Assembly: GCF_013282155.1 (NCBI RefSeq)
Contig: NZ_BLWI01000002.1
Coordinates: 62,001 to 126,000, forward strand
Origin: Sulfitobacter sp. HGT1
GTDB lineage: Bacteria > Pseudomonadota > Alphaproteobacteria > Rhodobacterales > Rhodobacteraceae
Direction of reading: 5' to 3'
Length of the DNA stretch: 64,000 nucleotides
Numbering within the stretch: the stretch's first letter is position 1; each line of letters begins with the position of its first letter. The notes under the pieces were generated by a model. The model worked only from the letters and a program-made list of their open reading frames with translations. It did not search any database and was not told the DNA's origin. Positions 17,924 to 28,312 of this stretch are shown in pieces. The translations under genes were made by a program, and so were the position numbers.

Positions 17924-20242
17924 ATGGCCTCCCCGAAATTTTTTTGTGGTACTCAGACCAAACGGTTCATAAGAATGTGGTTCTCGTCAAAACGGGGGGT
18001 CTTATCGAAAGTAATCACTTGCACCGTATCGGTCGGTATCGTTTTTAATCAAGCGATCTTTCCAAGCGTCGCAGCGGCGGGCACGGGGCCGGCCGAGTGG
18101 CTGCGACCGCCGACGAGCAGCGTTGCCACATCACCTTTGCCCACCGAAGTGCCCTCAGATGCCGCGATAAGTGACGATGAACGCGATCCGTTGATCAATA
18201 TGATTGACGGTTACGGCTTGACGCTGCTTTCGCTCGATCAGCTGGCACTGCAATTCGGAACTGATCCCGAAGCTGCGTTCATGTATGTGCGCGATAGAAT
18301 TCGAACGGAGCCCTACGCAGGATCGTTGCGCGCGCCCTCCTCGGTCATCGCGGCCTCTGGTGGGAGCCTGCAAGACAAGTCCGAATTGTTAATGGTGCTG
18401 CTGCGCAAAATGGGGCTTGATGCCCGGATCGCCGAAGCGCCGATGACTGATGAAATCGCGGATCGTTTGCGCAGCGGAGTTTGTGCGATATCACTGACGT
18501 CAGACCCTCATATTCCCCAGCTTCTGGGGCTTACATCCGAAGCAACCGAGCCGACAATCAAGCGAGCGCAGCGCGATTATCGTTCTTTGCTGGACGCGGC
18601 AATGGGCGACATCGATGCATCCGCCGCGTTTTCCAACAATTTCGGAACCAAGCATTACTGGGTGCAATACCGGGGCCCGGATGGTTGGCGCGACCTTGAT
18701 CCGTCAGTTGCCGATATGGTGGCGGGGGATGCGTTCACGCAGCCTGCCGCACTGTCACAGGGTGGTGCCGATCCGCATATGGTGACGATTGCTGTCGTGA
18801 CTGAAACCCTCACGGACGGACATCTTCGGGAACAATCAGTTCTCACAAAGGACTTTGTTGTCCGAGATACTGTCGGGATGCCAATTCAGATTGGTTTCAT
18901 GCCGGCAGGTGCGGGTCTGGCAGGTGTGCTGGCCGACAAGCTTGGTGATGCAATCGATTTGGCACAGCGGGTCAAGCCAGTTTTCATTTTGAATTGGCAA
19001 CCCGAAATCGGCCGGGACTTTGCACAACCGGGCGCCTCCGCTTCGGGCGGACTGAGTGTTGGCAATGAAGAAAGCCCCGTTACCGCTGTTTGGATTGATA
19101 TTCGGTCAACCGCCCCCGGGGGAGAAACACGGACCGCGCGCCGTGCCGTGATTGACCTGCTTTCCGCGCAAACGAGGCGGTCCGCGTCTATACCTGCAGA
19201 AGCAGTTCGGTTGCCGCAAAAAGGCCTGCGCTATGCACAAGAACTTGAAGGCGTGCGCCATATCACTGTATCTCATGGTGGACTGGACCCGTCCGAATTT
19301 GCCGATCAGCTTGAGTTCGCCATGGCTTCACGGGCCCAAATCATCAGCAACATCGAGGACGGGACAATCCGCGCCGAGACATTGGCCTGGCTTGCCTGGA
19401 CGCGTGCGCAGGGCATCGCAATCGGCGCGGAACGGGCGACCCGTGACCTGCAATCGGCCGACGGTTCCATCTGTGTGTTTTCAGGGCATGCGAACGTCAT
19501 GACGTGGGGCGTCGTTCCCAAAAGTTCCGAAACATTCAGCACGTGGAGCGACTGGACAATCGATGGCATCGACCTTGCGTCATCGTCGCGGACGCCAAAT
19601 CCCAAGGAAATCGCGGCATTGCGACTTTGGAACGCGGCAGTACGGTCAGCAATCGAAACCGAGGTTCAAATCGCCTCACGCGGCAATGAAGTTGATGCCG
19701 TTCAAGCCGTAGCCTCGACAAGCCTTGTTCTGAACGGCGCACTTTCACGTTTGACGCCGGAAGACGTCATCAATCTGGCGGAAAAATCTGCGCAGGATGA
19801 CCTTGACGCCGGCTATCTGATTTTTGGTGTCCCAACGGATACAACACCTGTTGCGGCTTGGTGGCGTATTGACCCCAAAAGCGGCGCAGCAGATGCACGC
19901 TTGGGGAGTGTGGGGAATGGCGCAGGTGATTACATATCAAGGTATGTCAACGCACGGGCACCTGGGATAAACAGTATCGGATCAAGGGAACTTGCCTATT
20001 TGGAAGGGCGGAGGCTTCCTGCCAGAACTCCCAATAACTTCCCCACGAGCGCAGGTCGCGGCGGTGACAATGAGGATACGCTATTCACTCTGGGTATTGC
20101 ATTGGTCGCAGTTGTCGTGGTTAGTTCCTTTGGTTATATGATTTACAAGAACTGGGAAATGGGCCTTTACGGCAAACCCGTACCTCCAGAGGACCAGCCG
20201 CCACCAGACGATGATCTGCCACCCGCTGACGACGAAGATTAG
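17924..20242 (+). CDS. Transglutaminase-like protein lacking the catalytic cysteine, C-terminally anchored
   Basis: The product is 772 residues from the ATG at 17924; an in-frame ATG at 17975 (MWFSSKRGVLSKVI) gives a more normal signal peptide. The transglutaminase-like fold is visible: YVRDRIRTEPYAGSLRAPSS near residue 122, GGSLQDKSELLMVLLRKMGL near 147, then KHYWVQYRGPDGWRDLDPS near 242-260 with the histidine and aspartate. The catalytic cysteine position holds leucine. A large unassigned region follows, then one membrane helix at about 728-750 and a Pro/Asp-rich tail ending PPADDED. It is divergent from the VWA protein gene; the start codons are adjacent, with one base between them. Confidence 0.8.
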   Translation: MASPKFFCGTQTKRFIRMWFSSKRGVLSKVITCTVSVGIVFNQAIFPSVAAAGTGPAEWLRPPTSSVATSPLPTEVPSDAAISDDERDPLINMIDGYGLTLLSLDQLALQFGTDPEAAFMYVRDRIRTEPYAGSLRAPSSVIAASGGSLQDKSELLMVLLRKMGLDARIAEAPMTDEIADRLRSGVCAISLTSDPHIPQLLGLTSEATEPTIKRAQRDYRSLLDAAMGDIDASAAFSNNFGTKHYWVQYRGPDGWRDLDPSVADMVAGDAFTQPAALSQGGADPHMVTIAVVTETLTDGHLREQSVLTKDFVVRDTVGMPIQIGFMPAGAGLAGVLADKLGDAIDLAQRVKPVFILNWQPEIGRDFAQPGASASGGLSVGNEESPVTAVWIDIRSTAPGGETRTARRAVIDLLSAQTRRSASIPAEAVRLPQKGLRYAQELEGVRHITVSHGGLDPSEFADQLEFAMASRAQIISNIEDGTIRAETLAWLAWTRAQGIAIGAERATRDLQSADGSICVFSGHANVMTWGVVPKSSETFSTWSDWTIDGIDLASSSRTPNPKEIAALRLWNAAVRSAIETEVQIASRGNEVDAVQAVASTSLVLNGALSRLTPEDVINLAEKSAQDDLDAGYLIFGVPTDTTPVAAWWRIDPKSGAADARLGSVGNGAGDYISRYVNARAPGINSIGSRELAYLEGRRLPARTPNNFPTSAGRGGDNEDTLFTLGIALVAVVVVSSFGYMIYKNWEMGLYGKPVPPEDQPPPDDDLPPADDED

Positions 20243-22800
<2,558 letters not shown>

Positions 22801-22803
22801 ACG

Positions 22804-23613
22804 TCAGACCTGCCCGATCTTGAACCCGCGTGACAGGTGGCTGCGCATCGCAAACAGCAGCGCGGCCCCCGGTAGCATCGACGCGACCGTGACCGCCATC
22901 ACCAACCCGATATCGGTCTGAAACCCGAACAAGGCGTTCAACGCCATCGAAATCGGCTTGCCGTTTGTGGTGGTCAGGATGCGCGCGAACACGACCTCGA
23001 CCCACGAGAACATAAAGCAAAAGAATGCCGTCACCGCGATGCCCGGCGCGATCAGGGGCAGCAGGATCTTCCAGATAAACCGACGGCGCGAATAGCCGTC
23101 AAGAAAGGCGGTTTCGTCCATTTCCCTTGGGACTGCCGATATGAACCCCTGCAAGATCCAGATCGAAATCGGCAGGTTGAACAGGCAATGCGCCAGCGCG
23201 ATGCCAAAGACGGAATTCACAATCCCGAGCGATGAAAACAGCTGGAAGATCGGCAGGGTCAACACCACGGGCGGGGTGATGCGAAATGCGATGAACGCCA
23301 GAAACAAGTGCTTGTCCCCCACAAAGGACAGGCGCGAAAACGCATAGGCGGCAGGGATCGCAACCGGCACGGTGATGCAAATATTGATCACAACATAGGC
23401 GATGGAATTGGCGAAAGCCGACCGCAGGTTCGGGTCGGTGAAAATGCCACGGTAATTGCGCAGGGTGAACGCCCCCAGTTCGGCATCGGGGTGCCCAAGC
23501 GTGGCGACAAAGCTGATCATCGTCATCTGCACCAGCGGCAGGCTGACAAAGACCACAAAGGCCAGCAACAAGGCGGCTTTGACGATGCGTATCAGACCTG
23601 TGGTGCCCTTCAT
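22804..23613 (-). CDS. ABC transporter permease, GlpQ-like orphan paralogue
   Basis: A 269-residue MalG-type inner membrane permease with about six helices. The cytoplasmic coupling loop is visible near 175 (PREMDETAFLDGYSRRRFIW). It is clearly similar to GlpQ of this window along its length: both share AYAFSR..F.GDKHLF, ALAHCLFN and AFF.FMFSWVE. It overlaps the stop of its partner permease by 4 bp. No ATP-binding or solute-binding gene accompanies the pair, so it may use GlpS/GlpT, or be a remnant. Substrate is inferred as glycerol or a related polyol only by similarity and location. Confidence 0.85.
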   Translation of the reverse strand: MKGTTGLIRIVKAALLLAFVVFVSLPLVQMTMISFVATLGHPDAELGAFTLRNYRGIFTDPNLRSAFANSIAYVVINICITVPVAIPAAYAFSRLSFVGDKHLFLAFIAFRITPPVVLTLPIFQLFSSLGIVNSVFGIALAHCLFNLPISIWILQGFISAVPREMDETAFLDGYSRRRFIWKILLPLIAPGIAVTAFFCFMFSWVEVVFARILTTTNGKPISMALNALFGFQTDIGLVMAVTVASMLPGAALLFAMRSHLSRGFKIGQV

Positions 23614-24476
23614 GCCGCTTGCCTCTCGCTAAGCTTGGATTGGGCTTTGCTAAAGCTGTAGGCGACGGTCAACACGATCAGGAAATAGATCACCGACCGT
23701 GCCGCCGAGGGGCCATAGTTGAAGGCCTTGATCTCTTCGCCCAAGTCGACTGCCAGAAACATCGTGGCCCCGTCCGGCCCGCCAGCATTGATCGGGAAAG
23801 CTTCGGTATAGATCATGAAGGAATCCATGAACCGCAGCAAAACCGCCATCAGCAACACATGATAAAGCTGCGGCAGCTGGATGTGACGAAACACCTGCCA
23901 AGGGCCCGCCCCGTCAATCGCGGCGGCCTGATAATGGGACGCGGGGATCGTCGTCAGCGCGCTATAGCACAAGATCACCACAAGGCTGGTCCAGTGCCAG
24001 ACATCCATCGCCACCAACACGGCCCAAGTATGCGGGATCGACAGTTTCCAATCCGCAGGCCACCCGACAGCCCCCAGCCCGCGCCCCAAAATGCCGCTGT
24101 CCGGGTTCAGCAACGCCAGCCACAGCGACGGGATCATGTTCCACGGCACCAACAGCGGCAGCGCCACCACGGCAAGGGTGATCCCGACCCACATCTTGCG
24201 TCTGGGGATACACAGCGCAATGGCGATACCAAGCGGGATTTGCACGCTCAGGATCAGCATCGAAAACAAGGTGCTGCGGCCAAAGCTGGCCCAGAACCGG
24301 CCCGACCCGATGATCGCCTCGTACCATTCCGTGCCGATCCAGAACCGCGCATCCAGAATGAAAATCTCGAAGAAGGAATAGTTCACCACGGTGATCAGCG
24401 GCACCAGCCCCACAAGGCCCAGTACCAGCACGGCGGGCAGCACGAAGATCCAGCCGGTGTTGTCGCGTTCCTTCAT
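23610..24476 (-). CDS. ABC transporter permease, GlpP-like orphan paralogue
   Basis: A 288-residue MalF-type permease with about six membrane helices. The C-terminal half aligns with GlpP in this window: MDVWHWTSLV, then IP...YQAA.ID...W.VFR.I.LP (the coupling loop) and AVLLRFMDSFMIYTEAF. A gene duplication is the simplest explanation. The ATG at 24476 has AAGGGCAGGG upstream. It follows glpR by 58 bp in the same direction, so the likely unit is glpR, this gene and the second permease. Confidence 0.85.
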   Translation of the reverse strand: MKERDNTGWIFVLPAVLVLGLVGLVPLITVVNYSFFEIFILDARFWIGTEWYEAIIGSGRFWASFGRSTLFSMLILSVQIPLGIAIALCIPRRKMWVGITLAVVALPLLVPWNMIPSLWLALLNPDSGILGRGLGAVGWPADWKLSIPHTWAVLVAMDVWHWTSLVVILCYSALTTIPASHYQAAAIDGAGPWQVFRHIQLPQLYHVLLMAVLLRFMDSFMIYTEAFPINAGGPDGATMFLAVDLGEEIKAFNYGPSAARSVIYFLIVLTVAYSFSKAQSKLSERQAA

Positions 24477-24490
24477 CCCTGCCCTTTCAT

Positions 24491-24524
24491 GGTGCCAGCC
24501 TCGGTGCCAGCCTCGGTGCCAGCC
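24491..24524. repeat. Short tandem repeat, 12-bp unit, 2.8 copies
   Basis: The unit GGTGCCAGCCTC occurs at 24491 and 24503, followed by a partial copy at 24515-24524. It lies between the glpR stop and the permease start on the minus strand, so it is transcribed but untranslated. A replication slippage product is likely. Confidence 0.8.
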
Positions 24525-24534
24525 AAACCGCGCG

Positions 24535-25293
24535 CTATGCGATCACCACATCGGTTTCCCATGCCGCGCAATTCGCCATAAGTTCAGCCGATAACGCGCC
24601 ATCGGTGAACAACACATCCGCATCGCCCAAGGTCCCGATCGTCAGCGGGGCGGTGCGCTGGAACTTGAGGTGATCTGCCACGACCATGACCTTGCGCGAC
24701 CGCTGGATTGCAGTGCTGCTGACCATGACCTCCTGACCGTCGAAATCCAGCAGATCCCCATCCGCATCAATCGCCGAACAGCCCAGAACGCTGTAATCAA
24801 ACTTGAACTGCTTCACCATATCCACCGTCATCCCCCCGACAATGCCACCATCAGCGCGGCGCAAGACGCCCCCCGCAAGGATGATTTCGCAACTGTGGTT
24901 GGCGGCCAGAATATTGGCGATGTTCAGGTTGTTCGTGACCACCAGCAGGTTTTCGTGATCCAGCAATTCGCGCGCAACCGCTTCGGTCGTGGTGCCGATG
25001 TTCATGAACACCGACGCGCCCTCGGGGATGGCTTGGGCGCATTTGACACCGATGGCCTTTTTGCCCGCATCGTTCAGCCGCCGCCGTTCTTCGTAAATGA
25101 TGTTGACCACACCCGAGGGCACCACTGCGCCGCCGTGCACCCGCTCAAGCTGACCGGTTTCGGCCAGATCGGACAGATCACGGCGAATGGTCTGCACCGT
25201 CACCTCGTAATGCTGGGCAAGGTCGTCGACCATGACCTTGCCGTCCTTGCGCGCAAGCTCGAGTATCTCTTTTTGCCTGAAGTTCGAGACCAT
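24535..25293 (-). CDS. glpR: DeoR-family transcriptional regulator of glycerol genes
   Basis: A 252-residue regulator with an N-terminal winged helix-turn-helix (RQKEILELARKDGKVMVDDL then VTVQTIRRDLSDLAETGQLE) and a DeoR-type sugar-phosphate-binding C-terminal domain (NIGTTTEAVARELL, VTNNLNIANILA, GGVLRRADGGIVG). It is divergent from glpD across a 276-bp gap and in front of two glycerol-type permeases, so a repressor of the glp genes responding to glycerol 3-phosphate is the probable role. The name is by context and family; the ligand is inferred. Confidence 0.85.
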   Translation of the reverse strand: MVSNFRQKEILELARKDGKVMVDDLAQHYEVTVQTIRRDLSDLAETGQLERVHGGAVVPSGVVNIIYEERRRLNDAGKKAIGVKCAQAIPEGASVFMNIGTTTEAVARELLDHENLLVVTNNLNIANILAANHSCEIILAGGVLRRADGGIVGGMTVDMVKQFKFDYSVLGCSAIDADGDLLDFDGQEVMVSSTAIQRSRKVMVVADHLKFQRTAPLTIGTLGDADVLFTDGALSAELMANCAAWETDVVIA

Positions 25294-25489
25294 CGCCCCC
25301 TCCTTGGTACCAGCCGGATCCTGCGGCCAAGGCCCTACCCTGCCAAATGCGCCGCCCCTGCAACAATCAGCAGTCTTGCCCGAGCGTCAAGTGCTCGAAT
25401 CGTCGCAAATCCGAACAAACCGCCCAAGACAGAAAATAAACCTTCCGAAAAATCGCCTGTTTCCAGCATGTTCTGCAAAAAGGAACAAA

Positions 25490-25503
25490 AACGAACATTC
25501 GTT
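25490..25503. promoter_or_regulatory. Candidate GlpR operator in the glpR-glpD gap
   Basis: AACGAACATTCGTT is a near-perfect inverted repeat (outer AACGAA/TTCGTT, the middle not symmetric). It lies about 70 bp before glpD, between divergent regulator and target, the usual position for a DeoR-type operator. No experimentally defined site was available to compare. Confidence 0.4.
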
Positions 25504-25569
25504 ATTGCGTTCTATCGGGTTTAGGTGTTCCTTTGTGGCCAATCGCACGCTGGGAGGCTGCGACGCAAA

Positions 25570-27213
25570 ATGAATGCGGGGGGGGCTTCATTGAGCCAGC
25601 ACGAACATCATGACGTGGTCGATCTGTTCGTCATTGGCGGTGGCATCAATGGATGCGGTATCGCCCGTGACGCTGTAGGCCGTGGGCTGAGTGTTGAACT
25701 GGCCGAGATGAACGATCTGGCTTCGGCGACGTCATCTGCCTCGACCAAGCTGTTTCACGGCGGGCTGCGCTATCTTGAATATTGGGAAATCCGCCTTGTC
25801 CGCGAAGCGCTGATCGAACGCGAAACCCTGTTGCGCGCCATGCCGCATATCTCGTGGCCGATGCGCTTTGTCCTGCCCTATCACCGCGATATGCGCTTCG
25901 AGGGCGACACCCCCACATCGAAACTGCTCAATGTCGTGATGCCGTGGATGAAAGGGCGCAGACCTGCCTGGCTGATCCGGCTGGGTCTGTTCATGTATGA
26001 CAATCTGGGCGGCCGAAAGATCCTCAAGGGCACGACGTCGCTCGATCTGCGCGGCACGCCCGAAGGGGCCCCGCTGCAGGACCGCTTTGAAAAGGCCTAT
26101 GAATATTCCGACTGCTGGATCGAAGACAGCCGCTTGGTCGTTCTGAACGCCCGCGACGCCCAAGCCCGCGGTGCCCGGATCAATGTCCAAACCAAAGTGG
26201 CGTCAGCCGAACAGAAAAAGGGCATCTGGCACGTCACGCTGGCCCCCCAAGGGGATGGCGAAACCCGTGTGGTGCGCGCGCGGATGTTGGTGAACGCTGG
26301 CGGCCCTTGGGTCGAAGACGTCATTCGCAACACCGTGCGGATCAATTCCACCGAAGGGGTGCGTCTGGTGCGCGGCAGTCACATCGTGGTGCCAAAGCTC
26401 TATGACCACGACAAATGCTATTTCTTCCAAGGCGAAGACGGGCGGATCATTTTCACCATCCCCTACGAGACTGATTTCACCCTGATCGGCACCACCGACG
26501 CCGAACACACCGATGTCGGCACCAAGCCGGTATGCACCCCCGAAGAACAATCCTATCTCGCCAATTTCGCGTCCAGCTATTTCAAGAAACCCGTAACGAC
26601 CGACGACATTATCTGGACCTATTCGGGCGTGCGCCCCTTGTATGATGACGGGGCGACATCGGCGACGGCGGCCACGCGCGATTATGTGCTCAAGGTAAAT
26701 GAAACCGCAGGCGCGCCGATGCTGAATGTCTTTGGCGGCAAGATCACAACCTACCGCAGGCTGGCGGAAACCGCGCTTGAAAAAATCACGCCGTATTTCC
26801 CCGAAATCACGGGGCCGTGGACTGCCGGCGTGCCCCTGCCCGGTGGTGATTTTCCGGTCGATGGTGTTGCCGATCTGACCGCACGGCTTGCGGCGCGGTA
26901 CCCGTTTCTGACACCCGCCTGGGCGACCCGTCTGGTCAAGGCCTATGGAACCGATGCCTTCGAGGTATTGGGCGATGCGGCCCTTGAGGCCGACCTGGGG
27001 CAGAATTTCGGGGCCAAGCTGACCGCGCAGGAAGTGCTTTGGCTGATCAAGAATGAATTTGCCCGCAAGGCCGCCGACGTGGTCTGGCGGCGCTCGAAAC
27101 TGGGGCTGCGCATGACGGCGCAAGAAATTGAAAAACTGGATGTTTGGATGGCGCAAAACGCGCCGCAAACCACCAGCGAGACGCAGCAATCGCTGCGAAA
27201 AGGGAGAGGTTAA
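25570..27213 (+). CDS. glpD: Glycerol-3-phosphate dehydrogenase, FAD-dependent
   Basis: GlpD is a peripheral inner membrane flavoenzyme that oxidises glycerol 3-phosphate to dihydroxyacetone phosphate and passes electrons to quinone. From the ATG at 25570 the product is 547 residues; an in-frame GTG 45 bp upstream is less likely because GGGAGG precedes the ATG. The FAD motif DLFVIGGGINGCGIARDAVGRG is followed by SSASTKLFHGGLRYLEYWEI, and the central GTTDAEHTDVGTK and SGVRPLYDDG segments are typical. The stop codon overlaps the start of glpS (TAATG). It leads the transport operon, which places oxidation and uptake together. Confidence 0.95.
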   Translation: MNAGGASLSQHEHHDVVDLFVIGGGINGCGIARDAVGRGLSVELAEMNDLASATSSASTKLFHGGLRYLEYWEIRLVREALIERETLLRAMPHISWPMRFVLPYHRDMRFEGDTPTSKLLNVVMPWMKGRRPAWLIRLGLFMYDNLGGRKILKGTTSLDLRGTPEGAPLQDRFEKAYEYSDCWIEDSRLVVLNARDAQARGARINVQTKVASAEQKKGIWHVTLAPQGDGETRVVRARMLVNAGGPWVEDVIRNTVRINSTEGVRLVRGSHIVVPKLYDHDKCYFFQGEDGRIIFTIPYETDFTLIGTTDAEHTDVGTKPVCTPEEQSYLANFASSYFKKPVTTDDIIWTYSGVRPLYDDGATSATAATRDYVLKVNETAGAPMLNVFGGKITTYRRLAETALEKITPYFPEITGPWTAGVPLPGGDFPVDGVADLTARLAARYPFLTPAWATRLVKAYGTDAFEVLGDAALEADLGQNFGAKLTAQEVLWLIKNEFARKAADVVWRRSKLGLRMTAQEIEKLDVWMAQNAPQTTSETQQSLRKGRG

Positions 27214-28301
27214 TGTCACTCGTTCTAGAGGGTGTGTCCAAGGTCGTGAACGGCCAGACACATATTCACCCCACGGATTTGGAACTGCGCGCCGGTACGA
27301 TGAACGTGCTGCTGGGGCCTACTTCGGCGGGCAAGACATCCCTGATGCGGTTGATGGCGGGCCTTGATGTGCCCAACACCGGCAAGGTGATCTGGAACGG
27401 CAAGGACGTGACCGGAATGCGGGTGCAAGACCGTGGCGTGGCGATGGTGTATCAACAGTTCATCAACTATCCGTCGATGTCGGTCTATGACAACATCGCC
27501 AGCCCGATGCGGTTGCTGGGCAAGTCGAAAGACCAGATTGACCAGGCCGTCCTGAATGCTGCCGAACTGATGAAGCTGACCCCGTTTCTGGGCCGTAAAC
27601 CGCTGGAATTATCCGGCGGGCAGCAACAGCGTTGCGCCCTTGCCCGCGCTTTGGTCAAGGACGCCGGACTGGTGCTGCTGGACGAACCGCTCGCCAACCT
27701 TGACTATAAACTGCGCGAAGAACTGCGTGCCGAAATCCCGAAGATATTCGAGCAAGCCGGTTCGATCTTTGTCTATGCCACCACCGAACCCGAAGAGGCA
27801 CTGTTGCTGGGCGGCAATACCGCCGCGATGTGGGAAGGCCGGATCACCCAGTTTGACCGCACCCCGATCGTGTACCGCCAACCCGTCAATGCAACCACAG
27901 CCCGTGTATTTTCCGACCCGCCGATGAATTTCGTCAGCGTCCGTAAATCCGCCGACAGCCTGTCTTTTGGCGACGGTCAAACCGCCCCTGCCACCGGCAC
28001 ATTCGCAACCCTTGGCGATGGCGATTATCTGGCCGGGTTCCGCCCCAACCATCTGGAGCTGTCAAAGCCCAACCCGACTGCGCTGTCCTTTAGTGCCAAG
28101 CTGCACGTGACCGAGATCACCGGATCGGAAACATTCGTGCATCTGGATCACCACGGGGAAAACTGGGTTGGCCTGATCCACGGGGTCAAAAACCTCAAGA
28201 TCGGGACGATGCTGGATGTCTATCTGGACCCCGCCCACGTCTATATTTTTGCAGAAGACGGCACGTCGGTCGCCCCTGCATCCTATGCAACAGCAGCCTG
28301 A
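27213..28301 (+). CDS. glpS: Glycerol ABC transporter ATP-binding subunit 1
   Basis: A 362-residue ABC ATPase of the CUT1-like type. The Walker A motif is GPTSAGKTSLM near residue 35, the signature LSGGQQQRCALARAL near 132, Walker B LVLLDEPLANLD near 150, and a C-terminal MalK-like regulatory domain follows. At the H-loop (near 190) the usual VTHDQ reads ATTEP, so the switch histidine is replaced by threonine. GlpS and GlpT should form a heterodimer, and this subunit supplies the intact signature motif. The start ATG (27213) overlaps the glpD stop. Confidence 0.92.
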   Translation: MSLVLEGVSKVVNGQTHIHPTDLELRAGTMNVLLGPTSAGKTSLMRLMAGLDVPNTGKVIWNGKDVTGMRVQDRGVAMVYQQFINYPSMSVYDNIASPMRLLGKSKDQIDQAVLNAAELMKLTPFLGRKPLELSGGQQQRCALARALVKDAGLVLLDEPLANLDYKLREELRAEIPKIFEQAGSIFVYATTEPEEALLLGGNTAAMWEGRITQFDRTPIVYRQPVNATTARVFSDPPMNFVSVRKSADSLSFGDGQTAPATGTFATLGDGDYLAGFRPNHLELSKPNPTALSFSAKLHVTEITGSETFVHLDHHGENWVGLIHGVKNLKIGTMLDVYLDPAHVYIFAEDGTSVAPASYATAA

Positions 28302-28312
28302 GGGAGCACGAC

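Noticed and set aside
23619..24581. 320-codon plus-strand frame
   Set aside because: It is antisense to the GlpP-like permease and is rich in His, Gln and Arg, a usual reverse translation of hydrophobic codons.
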